A DNA stretch of 15,621 nucleotides from an uncultured Schwartzia sp. (lineage in GTDB: Bacteria; Bacillota; Negativicutes; Selenomonadales; Selenomonadaceae): positions 1 through 15,621 of the forward strand of contig CAJPQU010000030.1 of assembly GCA_905372875.1 (NCBI GenBank), read 5' to 3'. Below are positions 1 to 6,126 of this stretch, piece after piece. A program made the translations under genes and the position numbers. Numbering within the stretch: the first letter of the stretch is position 1; each line of letters starts with the position of its first letter. The notes below the pieces were generated by a model, which had not been told where the DNA came from, searched no databases, and saw nothing but the letters and a program-made list of their open reading frames with translations.

Positions 1-87
1 AAAATAAAATTAAAAATAAAATGAGAAAAAGGCCCATGCCTCAGGTGTTTTCGAAAAGAAGAAGCCGGGCGCGTTGCCGGCGGGCCA

Positions 88-123
88 GATAAAAGAAAAC
101 CGCTCCGGCGCAAGGCAGAGCGG
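88..123 (-). terminator. Rho-independent terminator after the 3D-domain gene
   Basis: Read on the minus strand, CCGCTC (123-118) pairs with GAGCGG (105-100) around a 12-nt loop and is followed by TTTTCTTTT. It lies about 30 nt past the stop of the 3D-domain gene, so it should end that transcript. The remaining bases to the window edge (1-87) are AT-rich at the very end and contain a GCCGG/CCGGC repeat near 63-81. I see no gene there. Confidence 0.7.
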
Positions 124-153
124 CGTGGCTTTTGATATGGCTGTTACATGGCG

Positions 154-972
154 TCAGGCTAAGATATACACCTCAATATCCCGACGGCCGAAGGCGATAG
201 CGTCGCCATAATCATCCATGCATAGATCGATCATGTGTCCTTCGATGATACCGCCGGTGTCGGCGGCGATGGCTACGCCGTAGCCAGGAACAAAGACTTT
301 GGTCCCGAGGGGAATGATGTCGGGATCCACGGCGACGACGCCGTGCCCCGCCGGGAGACCACTGGCGGTGACGCCGGCGCCGCCGCCGTCAGACGGCAGG
401 TAAGCGCTGGCTTCCATCTCCAAAACATAGGCGTAAGTAAGCGGTCCCTGAGGTGTGTAGACAACATTCGGGCCGAGGGCGGCTTCGCGTTCCGCGGCCA
501 TCTTGGCTTCCTTGATTTCCGCGGCGGCCTCATCGTGTTTTCGGAGATGAAGCTCCATCCCTTTGACGATGGGGGCGTCCGTGCCGGGAGATGCCTGATA
601 GACATCGGCGGAATAACCTAAGTCATTCATGAGCTCCCCGACGGTTTCTTTGGCTGTTTTCAGTGTCCGCTCGTGTCCATCCGCAAAGAGGGTGATCACG
701 ACGGCCCGACAGACGCGGATTTCCGTATGATCGACAATTTTCGGCGTGGAGAGGCGGAATTCATCCTTGTCATCTAAGTGAATCCCCGCCTCATGGAGGA
801 TACGATCCACCCGGGTGGCCGTGGTGGTGATTTCCTGCGTGTGGCCGTCGGCCGTGATGGTGATTCGTTTGACGCTGATAAATCCGGCGGTGAGGAGCAT
901 GACCACCGCCAGCAGTATACATAGAAAGCCCCTGCTCTTAAAAAAGGTTTTTCCCGGTTGGTGCAATTTCAT
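154..972 (-). CDS. YabE-like cell-wall protein with DUF348 repeats and a 3D domain
   Basis: This 272-aa protein is probably an extracytoplasmic, membrane-anchored cell-wall hydrolase related to YabE/RpfB/YuiC. One N-terminal membrane segment (about 15-33) follows basic residues. Two DUF348-type repeats (about 34-80 and 87-140, each with a TADGH or FADGH start) come next. A short charged, Ala/Glu-rich linker (about 145-166) leads to a C-terminal 3D domain (about 186-271). The three aspartates that name the 3D domain are visible: D216 in VDPDIIPLG, D238 in AADTGG and D249 in IDLC; by family knowledge they form the active site of MltA-like lytic transglycosylases. Compared with B. subtilis YabE it is shorter and lacks a recognisable G5 domain between the DUF348 and 3D parts. 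It follows metG and tatD, as in many Firmicutes, but has its own promoter and leader. The start is ATG with AAGGAGG about 6 nt upstream. The exact substrate and activity are inferred. Confidence 0.85.
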   Translation of the reverse strand: MKLHQPGKTFFKSRGFLCILLAVVMLLTAGFISVKRITITADGHTQEITTTATRVDRILHEAGIHLDDKDEFRLSTPKIVDHTEIRVCRAVVITLFADGHERTLKTAKETVGELMNDLGYSADVYQASPGTDAPIVKGMELHLRKHDEAAAEIKEAKMAAEREAALGPNVVYTPQGPLTYAYVLEMEASAYLPSDGGGAGVTASGLPAGHGVVAVDPDIIPLGTKVFVPGYGVAIAADTGGIIEGHMIDLCMDDYGDAIAFGRRDIEVYILA

Positions 973-984
973 TCAAATCCTCCT

Positions 985-1155
985 TGCCTATGCGAAAAAG
1001 CGGGAAAGGGCTGTTGCGTTCTTCTCAGGAGATATCCTGTACCCTGGCGCCGGGGGGTGAAAGCCACACAGATGGGGCTGTGTAGCTTTCATCCCCGGCC
1101 GTTCTCCCGCCTTTGCCGTCGTGTACACGGAGCGCGCACGACGAGCCAATGAGAT
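985..1155 (-). promoter_or_regulatory. Structured 5' leader, possible c-di-AMP (ydaO-type) riboswitch
   Basis: About 180 nt separate the promoter from the start codon of the 3D-domain gene. On the RNA strand there is a 7-bp hairpin (CGTCGTG 1143-1137 with CACGACG 1123-1117). After it come GGCGGGAGAAC, then GGGGATGAAAGC opening a long hairpin of about 19 pairs (1053-1071 with 1078-1096, one mismatch and one G-U), and later CAACAGCCC. A 10-bp closing helix joins 1114-1105 to 1005-996 and is followed at once by U5 and then the Shine-Dalgarno. The order GCGGGGGAAC...GGGGUGAA...ACAGC is the recalled ydaO pattern, and ydaO switches are known upstream of cell-wall remodelling genes. However, the usual GACAGCUAAC block is not matched well, so the class is a proposal. 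It could instead be a terminator-like leader of another type. Confidence 0.42.
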
Positions 1156-1161
1156 ATGCTT

Positions 1162-1190
1162 ATTATACACCTCGTCAATATGAGTGTCAA
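1162..1190 (-). promoter_or_regulatory. Sigma-A promoter for the 3D-domain gene
   Basis: On the minus strand there is a perfect TTGACA (-35, 1190-1185), a 17-bp spacer and a perfect TATAAT (-10, 1167-1162). Transcription would begin near 1155 and give a leader of about 180 nt. This is the strongest promoter match in the window and shows that the 3D gene is not dependent on the tatD transcript. Confidence 0.85.
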
Positions 1191-1248
1191 ATTAGCTGAA
1201 TAGGAGTTTCCCACTTTCGTCTGATTTTTGGCTGAAAAATGGGAAAAG

Positions 1249-1291
1249 AAAAGTGGTAGACCGCTTTTTTTCGAAGTTGTCTACCACTTTT
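1249..1291 (-). terminator. Terminator between tatD and the 3D-domain gene
   Basis: AAAAGTGGTAGAC (1249-1261) is the exact reverse complement of GTCTACCACTTTT (1279-1291), a 13-bp stem with a 17-nt loop. On the minus strand it starts about 15 nt after the tatD stop and runs into CTTTTCTTTT, so it should end the tatD transcript. A second, weaker nested hairpin (TTTCCCA/TGGGAAA, 1207-1213 with 1240-1246, with ATTTTT/AAAAAT inside) sits just beyond it. Confidence 0.8.
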
Positions 1292-1305
1292 TACTAATTT
1301 TGTTT

Positions 1306-2100
1306 TCAGAAAAGGCCGTAAAGGAGGCGGGCGTTGGTGGTGGTCTGTTTAGCTAAAGTGGCGAACGATACGCTGCGAATACTCGCTACAAATTCAGCAG
1401 TATTTCTAACGAAAGCCGGTTCGTTTCGTTTGCCGCGATACGGGCGGGGAGAAAGATAGGGACTGTCCGTCTCCAGGAGAATCCGGTCAGCAGGCAGCCG
1501 GCGGACGATGTCTGGGAGCTTGGCAGCGTTTTTGTAAGTGACGGGGCCGTCGACGCCTAAGTACCAGCCCAAGCGCAAAAGTTCCCGGGCCATTTCAAAA
1601 CTGCCGGAAAAACAGTGGATGACGCCGGTATTTTCTCGCCCTTCTTTTTTCAGGATGGCCAGGAGATCGCCGTGGGCCTCCCGGTCGTGGATGCAGACGG
1701 GAAGGTGAAGCTGGCGGGCGAGGTCCAGTTGGCGGATGAAGCAATGCCGCTGGAGGGCGCGCTGTTCCTGATCTTTTTCCCAATAATAGTCGAGGCCGAT
1801 TTCGCCGATGGCGATGACTTTGGGATGTTTCGACCATTGGGCCAGCCTCTCTTCCTCCTCTTCGGTAAGGGAGACGGCGTTATTGGGATGGATGCCGACG
1901 CCGCAGAAGACGGCATCTTCCGCCTCGGATAGAGCTACGCTTCGGGCGGAGGACGCCATGTCATCGCCGAAATTGACGATATAGCGGACGCCGCTTGCGG
2001 CGGCACGCGCGATCGCCTCACGGCGGTCAGCGTCAAATTCCGGTCCGTCAATGTGGGCGTGGGTGTCTACGAGGAAACAAGAAGAGCGTTCGTCAGGCAT
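1306..2100 (-). CDS. tatD: TatD-family metal-dependent hydrolase (YabD/YcfH type)
   Basis: This 264-aa protein is a TIM-barrel metal-dependent hydrolase of the TatD family. Members act as 3'-5' exonucleases on DNA and RNA; the bacterial YabD/YcfH branch is widespread and less well characterised. The metal ligands are in place: H14 and H16 in DTHAHID, E100 in IGEIGLDYY, H138 in CIHDRE, H162 in IHCFSGS and D212 in ETDSPYL. The length is normal for the family (about 255-265 aa) and no key residue is missing. The start is ATG with AAAGGAG upstream. It lies downstream of metG and upstream of the 3D-domain gene, the classical metS-tatD-yabE order. A terminator stands between metG and tatD and I saw no convincing promoter in the 115 bp before the gene. 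It may therefore depend on read-through from metG or on a weak promoter. Confidence 0.93.
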   Translation of the reverse strand: MPDERSSCFLVDTHAHIDGPEFDADRREAIARAAASGVRYIVNFGDDMASSARSVALSEAEDAVFCGVGIHPNNAVSLTEEEEERLAQWSKHPKVIAIGEIGLDYYWEKDQEQRALQRHCFIRQLDLARQLHLPVCIHDREAHGDLLAILKKEGRENTGVIHCFSGSFEMARELLRLGWYLGVDGPVTYKNAAKLPDIVRRLPADRILLETDSPYLSPRPYRGKRNEPAFVRNTAEFVASIRSVSFATLAKQTTTNARLLYGLF

Positions 2101-2210
2101 AAAAGGCTCCTTTCGTATGAAACTCAGGGAATCTGTCTACTGGAGGAAGAACGGCGCGAAGGAAAACACGCGGAAAAGACAGTCTTCTTACCCTTGGTAA
2201 GCCGGATAGA

Positions 2211-2238
2211 AAATCCGCAGGAGGATTGGCTCCTGCGG
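2211..2238 (-). terminator. Terminator after metG
   Basis: CCGCAGGAG (2215-2223) pairs perfectly with CTCCTGCGG (2230-2238) around a 6-nt loop. On the minus strand it is followed by ATTTTC. It lies about 40 nt past the metG stop. The plus-strand reading also has a T-run (GGTTTTTG, 2241-2248), but no plus-strand gene precedes it. The U-tract on the minus side is short, so read-through into tatD is plausible. Confidence 0.65.
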
Positions 2239-2275
2239 GAGGTTTTTGACAGAGCGAAGAAAATATCTTTCTTTG

Positions 2276-4204
2276 TCAGCGGATTTGACTGCCCACCGGC
2301 ATATCCACGCCCAAGAGCTTCAGCTGATCGCCCTGGGAAGCGGCCAGTACCATGCCCTGGGAGAGGATGCCCCGAATCTTCGTAGGCTTTAGGTTGACCA
2401 CCATGACTACCGTCTTGCCGATGAGCTGCTCGGGGGTGTAGTGCTGAGAGATGCCGGAGACGATTTCCCGCTCTTCGCTGCCTAAATCTACCCGGAGTTT
2501 TAAGAGCTTATCCGTTTCGGGCACCTTTTCCGCGCTGAGGATCTTCACCACCCGGAGATGAATCTTGCTGAATTCGTCGATGGTGATTTCCGCTGACTCG
2601 GCGATGGTTTTTTTGGTCTGGGGCGCGTGCAGTTTCGCCGCTGGGGGCGTGGGGGCGGTGCTTCCTTCTTCGGTTTCGATGCGGGGGAAAAGCGGCTCGG
2701 CGGCGCCGATTTTCTGCCCGGCGGGGAGCCGTCCCCAGATTTTGAGATCGTCCAAGGACGGTGCGGCTAAAGCGTCAACGCAGCCTAACTGCTGTCGGAG
2801 CTTCGGCGCGGTCTGGGGAAGGAAGGGGGAGATGAGTCCGCTGATGATCCGCAGGCTCTCCGCTAAATGGTAAAGAACGGCGGCCAGTTCCGCTTTTTTC
2901 GCCGGATCCTTGGCTAGGGCCCAGGGAGCCGTTTCGTCGATGTATTTATTGGCGCGGCCGATAAACGCCCAGACCGTCTTGATGGCCGGGGTCAGCGCCA
3001 GCTTTTCCATTTCCGCCTCGTAGGTGCTCACTGTATCCATGGCGTCGGCGACCAGTGCCTCGTCTACCGGGCGTTTGGATGCTGAGCCTTCGATGATGCC
3101 CCCTTGAAATTTTCCGATCATGTTCAGGGTGCGGTGGAGAAGATTGCCCAAATCATTGGCTAAATCGGCGTTGATGCGGCTGATGAGGGCGTCGCGGGAG
3201 AAATTGCCGTCCTGTCCTAAATTGATTTCCCGCAGGAGGAAATAGCGGATGGCGTCAGCGCCGAATTCATCGATGAGAAGGTTCGGATCCACTACGTTTC
3301 CCTTGGATTTCGACATCTTGTCGCCGTTCACGATGAGCCAGCCGTGCCCATAAATTTGTTTTGGGAGCGGCAGGTCGAGGGCCATGAGGATGGCGGGCCA
3401 GATGATGGAATGGAAGCGGACGATCTCTTTGCCTACCAGGTGCAGATCGGCGGGCCAGTAACGGTGAAATTTCTCTGGATCAGAGAGAAATCCCACCGGG
3501 GTCAGATAATTCGTCAGGGCGTCAAACCAGACGTAGATGACATGTTTTTTGTCCGTGGGGACGGGGATGCCCCAGTCGAAGGAAGTGCGGGAAATACAGA
3601 GGTCGTCGAGGCCCTGCCGGATGAAATTGATCATCTCGTTTCTCCGGGATGTGGGTTGAATAAAGTCCGGATGGCTTTCGATATGAGACAGCAACTGGTC
3701 GGCGTAGTGAGACATCTTGAAGAAATAGGCCTCTTCGGCTACTTCTTCCACCGGCCGGCCGCAGTCAGGGCATTGGCCGTCTTTCAGCTGATGTTCGGTC
3801 CAGTAGGCTTCGCAGGGGGTACAGTAAAGGCCTTTGTATTCCCCTTTATAGATGTCCCCTTTTTCGTAAATGCGCCGGAAGATCTCCTGCACGACCTTTA
3901 CGTGGCGATCTTCGGTGGTGCGGATGAAGTCGTCGTTGCTGATGGCGAGGCGCTGCCAGAGCTTTTGGAATCCGGCGACGATGGGATCCACATACTGGAG
4001 AGGGGTGACGCCTTTTTCTGCCGCGGAGCGCTGAATTTTCTGCCCGTGTTCATCACTGCCGGTAAGAAAAAAGACATCGTATCCCGCCAGCCGCTTAAAG
4101 CGGGCGATGGTATCGGCGACGGTGGTACAGTAAGCGTGGCCGATGTGCAGCTGAGCGCTGGGATAGTAGATGGGGGTAGTTATATAGAAAGATTTTTTCT
4201 CCAT
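2276..4204 (-). CDS. metG: Methionyl-tRNA synthetase with fused C-terminal tRNA-binding domain
   Basis: This 642-aa class I synthetase charges tRNA-Met in the cytoplasm. The HIGH signature is HIGH at 20-23 (QLHIGHAY) and the second ATP-binding signature is KMSKS at 296-300. The connective domain carries a four-cysteine zinc knuckle (C128, C131, C145, C148). The anticodon-binding helical domain follows (about 340-490). After a Pro/Ala/Thr-rich linker (about 510-530), residues 541-642 form an OB-fold tRNA-binding domain of the Trbp111/PheT-N type (IHLRVVKI...TDKLLKLRVD...MVLAAS), which is known to help dimerisation and tRNA capture. The start is ATG with AAAGGAGG 11 nt upstream. The leader is only about 30 nt, so there is no room for a T-box; expression appears to rest on a simple promoter. 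The gene is divergent from the nim remnant. Confidence 0.97.
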   Translation of the reverse strand: MEKKSFYITTPIYYPSAQLHIGHAYCTTVADTIARFKRLAGYDVFFLTGSDEHGQKIQRSAAEKGVTPLQYVDPIVAGFQKLWQRLAISNDDFIRTTEDRHVKVVQEIFRRIYEKGDIYKGEYKGLYCTPCEAYWTEHQLKDGQCPDCGRPVEEVAEEAYFFKMSHYADQLLSHIESHPDFIQPTSRRNEMINFIRQGLDDLCISRTSFDWGIPVPTDKKHVIYVWFDALTNYLTPVGFLSDPEKFHRYWPADLHLVGKEIVRFHSIIWPAILMALDLPLPKQIYGHGWLIVNGDKMSKSKGNVVDPNLLIDEFGADAIRYFLLREINLGQDGNFSRDALISRINADLANDLGNLLHRTLNMIGKFQGGIIEGSASKRPVDEALVADAMDTVSTYEAEMEKLALTPAIKTVWAFIGRANKYIDETAPWALAKDPAKKAELAAVLYHLAESLRIISGLISPFLPQTAPKLRQQLGCVDALAAPSLDDLKIWGRLPAGQKIGAAEPLFPRIETEEGSTAPTPPAAKLHAPQTKKTIAESAEITIDEFSKIHLRVVKILSAEKVPETDKLLKLRVDLGSEEREIVSGISQHYTPEQLIGKTVVMVVNLKPTKIRGILSQGMVLAASQGDQLKLLGVDMPVGSQIR

Positions 4205-4241
4205 GACGCGCGCGTCCTCCTTTTGCCTTTCCTATTGTAGT

Positions 4242-4270
4242 ATCATACCACGCAAACGAGGCGGGGTAAA
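4242..4270 (-). promoter_or_regulatory. Promoter for metG
   Basis: On the minus strand, TTTACC (4270-4265) and TATGAT (4247-4242) are separated by 17 bp. The predicted start lies near 4235, giving a leader of about 30 nt. The -35 is imperfect but spacing and -10 are good. It is back-to-back with the plus-strand promoter at 4301. Confidence 0.62.
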
Positions 4271-4300
4271 TACGGCGAAAGGGGAAAAGTCAAAACTGTA

Positions 4301-4329
4301 TTGACGGAACGGGCTATACGTGGTATTCT
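4301..4329 (+). promoter_or_regulatory. Promoter for the nim-like gene
   Basis: TTGACG (4301-4306), 17-bp spacer and TATTCT (4324-4329). It faces away from metG and would transcribe the leader hairpin and the NimA-like pseudogene. Confidence 0.62.
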
Positions 4330-4340
4330 CGCCGAGAATA
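4324..4340 (+). promoter_or_regulatory. Operator-like dyad over the nim -10 box
   Basis: TATTCTCGCCGAGAATA is a perfect 7-bp inverted repeat around GCC. It covers the -10 hexamer and the likely start point, which is the right place for a repressor. A second small dyad (GTTTC-TGATAG-GAAAC) follows at 4342-4357. The binding protein is unknown. Confidence 0.5.
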
Positions 4341-4354
4341 TGTTTCTGATAGGA

Positions 4355-4411
4355 AACGCTTATTTTTGCTCCCATAGGCCATAGGAGGAGCGAAAATAAG
4401 CGTTATTTTTA
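4355..4411 (+). terminator. Leader terminator or attenuator before the nim-like gene
   Basis: An 18-bp stem (4355-4372 with 4387-4404, all pairs canonical except one G-U) closes a 14-nt loop holding a CATAGG repeat. It is followed by ATTTTTA. It lies between the promoter at 4301-4329 and the start at 4428, so transcripts would be stopped early unless the hairpin is bypassed. I see no clear alternative antiterminator pairing, so whether it is a regulated attenuator is open. Confidence 0.6.
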
Positions 4412-4427
4412 TGGAGGGCTTCTAATC

Positions 4428-4940
4428 GTGTTTCGCGAAATGAGAAGAAAAAGACAGGCGCTGTCGGCGTCGGAAGTTGCGGAGATTTTACACAGGGGAA
4501 CTTCCGGCGTGCTGGCGCTCCTGGGCGATGAGGAGTATCCCTATGCGGTTCCCCTCAGTTATGTGTATGACGAGGGGAAACTCTATTTCCACAGCGCGAC
4601 AAGCGGACATAAGTAAGATCGATGCTGTTGGGCGGTCGGCCAAGGCGTCCTTTTGCGTGATTGATCAAGATTCGATCAGACCGGAGAAATATACGATGTA
4701 TTTCAGAAGCGTGATTGTCTTTGGACGGATTCGTGTCATCACCGATGAGAAAAAAAGAGAGCCGCCATAGAAAAATTAGCCGTCAAATATGCGCCGGGCG
4801 TTCCGGTTGCGCATCGCGACGAGGAGATCAACCGTGAATGGAAAATTCTCTGTATGTTGGTAATGATCATCGACCATGTAACTGGCAAAGAGGCGAAAGA
4901 ACTGGTCAGGGAAAAGTCAAAAAATAAATGTTTCACGTGA
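4428..4940 (+). pseudogene. Frameshifted NimA-like pyridoxamine 5'-phosphate oxidase family gene
   Basis: Joining three reading frames gives a protein of about 169 aa of the NimA/PNPOx-like split-barrel FMN-binding family. These are flavin reductases, some linked to 5-nitroimidazole resistance. The N-terminal part (4428-4613) has REMRRKRQALS, then YPYAVPLSYVYDEGKLYFHSA, the typical start of this family. It stops at TAA 4614-4616. The stop comes from a tandem duplication of TAAG (4610-4617); removing one copy restores the frame into IDAVGRSAKASFCVID. A second break lies in a seven-A run (4750-4756); one more A restores the frame into AAIEKLAVKYAPGV and on to TGA at 4938-4940. Start is GTG with GGAGGG about 9 nt upstream. 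The second lesion could be a homopolymer sequencing error; the 4-bp duplication is harder to explain that way. The last codons overlap a parS site. Confidence 0.82.
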
Positions 4941-4944
4941 AACA
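4929..4944. other. parS: parS centromere-like site (ParB/Spo0J binding)
   Basis: TGTTTCACGTGAAACA is a perfect 16-bp palindrome and matches the bacterial chromosomal parS consensus TGTTNCACGTGAAACA exactly. ParB/Spo0J loads at such sites and recruits SMC, and parS sites cluster around oriC. The site overlaps the last codons of the nim-like pseudogene (its TGA lies inside the palindrome) and abuts the terminator that follows. No parA or parB gene is in the window. Confidence 0.88.
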
Positions 4945-4992
4945 TTAAAAAAGAGCCCGCTCTTTTTTGGGAGCAGGCTCTTTTTTTAATGT
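4942..4992. terminator. Bidirectional terminator between convergent genes
   Basis: A near-symmetric stem of about 21 bp (4942-4962 with 4971-4992, one C-A mismatch and one bulged T) has GAGCCCGCTC opposite GAGCAGGCTC. It is flanked by six A residues on one side and seven T residues on the other. It therefore gives a U-tract in both directions and should end both the nim-like transcript and the ABC operon transcript. Its outer bases share the ACA of the parS palindrome. Confidence 0.88.
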
Positions 4993-5054
4993 TTTATGCT
5001 TGAGGTATGCGCCGCGCCGCAAGGCGTTGTTTCCAACGGCCGGTTTGGTGATTT

Positions 5055-6122
5055 TTACTCGTTTTCCGCGTACCAGAAGGGGCGCAGGAGGTGAAGAGCG
5101 CAGGCTCCGCCGGATTCGGGCCCCTCGTCGCGGCGGCTCTTTTGGACGCGCATGAATTGTTCGCCGATCTTGATCTGATAGTCCACGATTTCTCCCAGGA
5201 AGGCCTTGCGAGTGACGACGCCGTGGAGGCCCTCCGGGTCTTCCATGGTGGTGAAGTCGATTTCCGAGGGGCGGCTGGCTAAAGAGACGTTCGTTTCTCC
5301 TTGGAGACGCTCCGGGAGGAGGAAGCTCTTCGGGATGGCACCGCCCTCGGGGAGGGTGATGACGCCGTCCGCCTGCCTTGCGGCGAGGAAGTTTGAGAGG
5401 CCGATGAAGCTGAAGACGAACTTGTTCGCCGGGTGGTTGTAAATGTTCAGCGGGGTGTCGATCTGTTGGACGACGCCTAACTTCATGACTAAGATACGGT
5501 CCGAGAGGGCCATGGCTTCCGATTGGTCATGGGTGACGTAGATGATGGAGAAACCGTATTTTACCTGCAAGTCCTTGATCTCAAAGCGCATTTCTTCCCG
5601 CAGATGGGGATCAAGGCTGGAGAGCGGCTCGTCGAGGAGCATGACGTCCGGATTGATGGCCAGCGCCCGGGCTAGGGCTACCCGCTGCTTGCCGCCGCCG
5701 GAGAGAAAATCTGGGCTTTCATCCTTCGCCTTGAGGAGGTTCGTGGCCTTGAGGGCGTCGGTGGTGCGCTGGTCGATTTCTTTATCGTCCAACTTTCGAA
5801 TGCGCAGGGGAAAGGCGACGTTTTCGTAGACGGAGAGGTGAGGCCAGACGGCGAAGGCTTGGAACACCATGCCGAAGTTGCGTTTTTCCGGCGGGACGTA
5901 ATGGTTCTTTTTCGGCGAGGAGAGGAGGCGGTCCCCTACCCAGACTTCCCCGTCGGAGAGATCTTCAAATCCCGCCACCATGCGGAGCGTTGTGGTCTTG
6001 CCGCAGCCTGAGGGGCCCAGCATGGAGAAGCATTCGCCTTTGCCGATTTCATAGTTTAAGTGATCGACGGCGGTGACGTCGCCGAAGCGCTTCGTGACGT
6101 TTACTAAACGGACATAAGACAT
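5055..6122 (-). CDS. ABC transporter ATPase, ferric iron / 2-aminoethylphosphonate type (second ATPase)
   Basis: This 355-aa cytoplasmic ATPase energises the importer encoded upstream. Numbered from the ATG at 6122, it has Walker A GPSGCGKT (36-43), a signature at 140-144, Walker B LLDEP with D164 and E165, and the switch histidine H198 (VTHDQ). A TOBE-type C-terminal domain follows (about 275-350), as in FbpC/PotA/PhnT proteins. The signature reads LSGGGKQR, with Gly where LSGGQ normally has Gln. The motif positions are identical to those of the ATPase at 7815-8909, so the two are paralogues that probably form a heterodimer. An in-frame GTG at 6134 would overlap the permease by 8 bp. I prefer the ATG at 6122 because AGGTG sits at a proper distance from it. 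Last gene of the operon; the bidirectional terminator lies about 65 bp on. Confidence 0.9.
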   Translation of the reverse strand: MSYVRLVNVTKRFGDVTAVDHLNYEIGKGECFSMLGPSGCGKTTTLRMVAGFEDLSDGEVWVGDRLLSSPKKNHYVPPEKRNFGMVFQAFAVWPHLSVYENVAFPLRIRKLDDKEIDQRTTDALKATNLLKAKDESPDFLSGGGKQRVALARALAINPDVMLLDEPLSSLDPHLREEMRFEIKDLQVKYGFSIIYVTHDQSEAMALSDRILVMKLGVVQQIDTPLNIYNHPANKFVFSFIGLSNFLAARQADGVITLPEGGAIPKSFLLPERLQGETNVSLASRPSEIDFTTMEDPEGLHGVVTRKAFLGEIVDYQIKIGEQFMRVQKSRRDEGPESGGACALHLLRPFWYAENE

Positions 6123-6126
6123 CGCC

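Noticed and set aside
3344..4240. Open frame of 298 codons on the plus strand opposite metG
   Set aside because: It lies entirely antisense to the conserved 5' half of metG, lacks a family pattern, and is explained by the GC-rich codon usage of metG.
4205..4241. T-box leader for metG
   Set aside because: The leader from the predicted start is only about 30 nt, far too short for a T-box, and no T-box sequence is seen.
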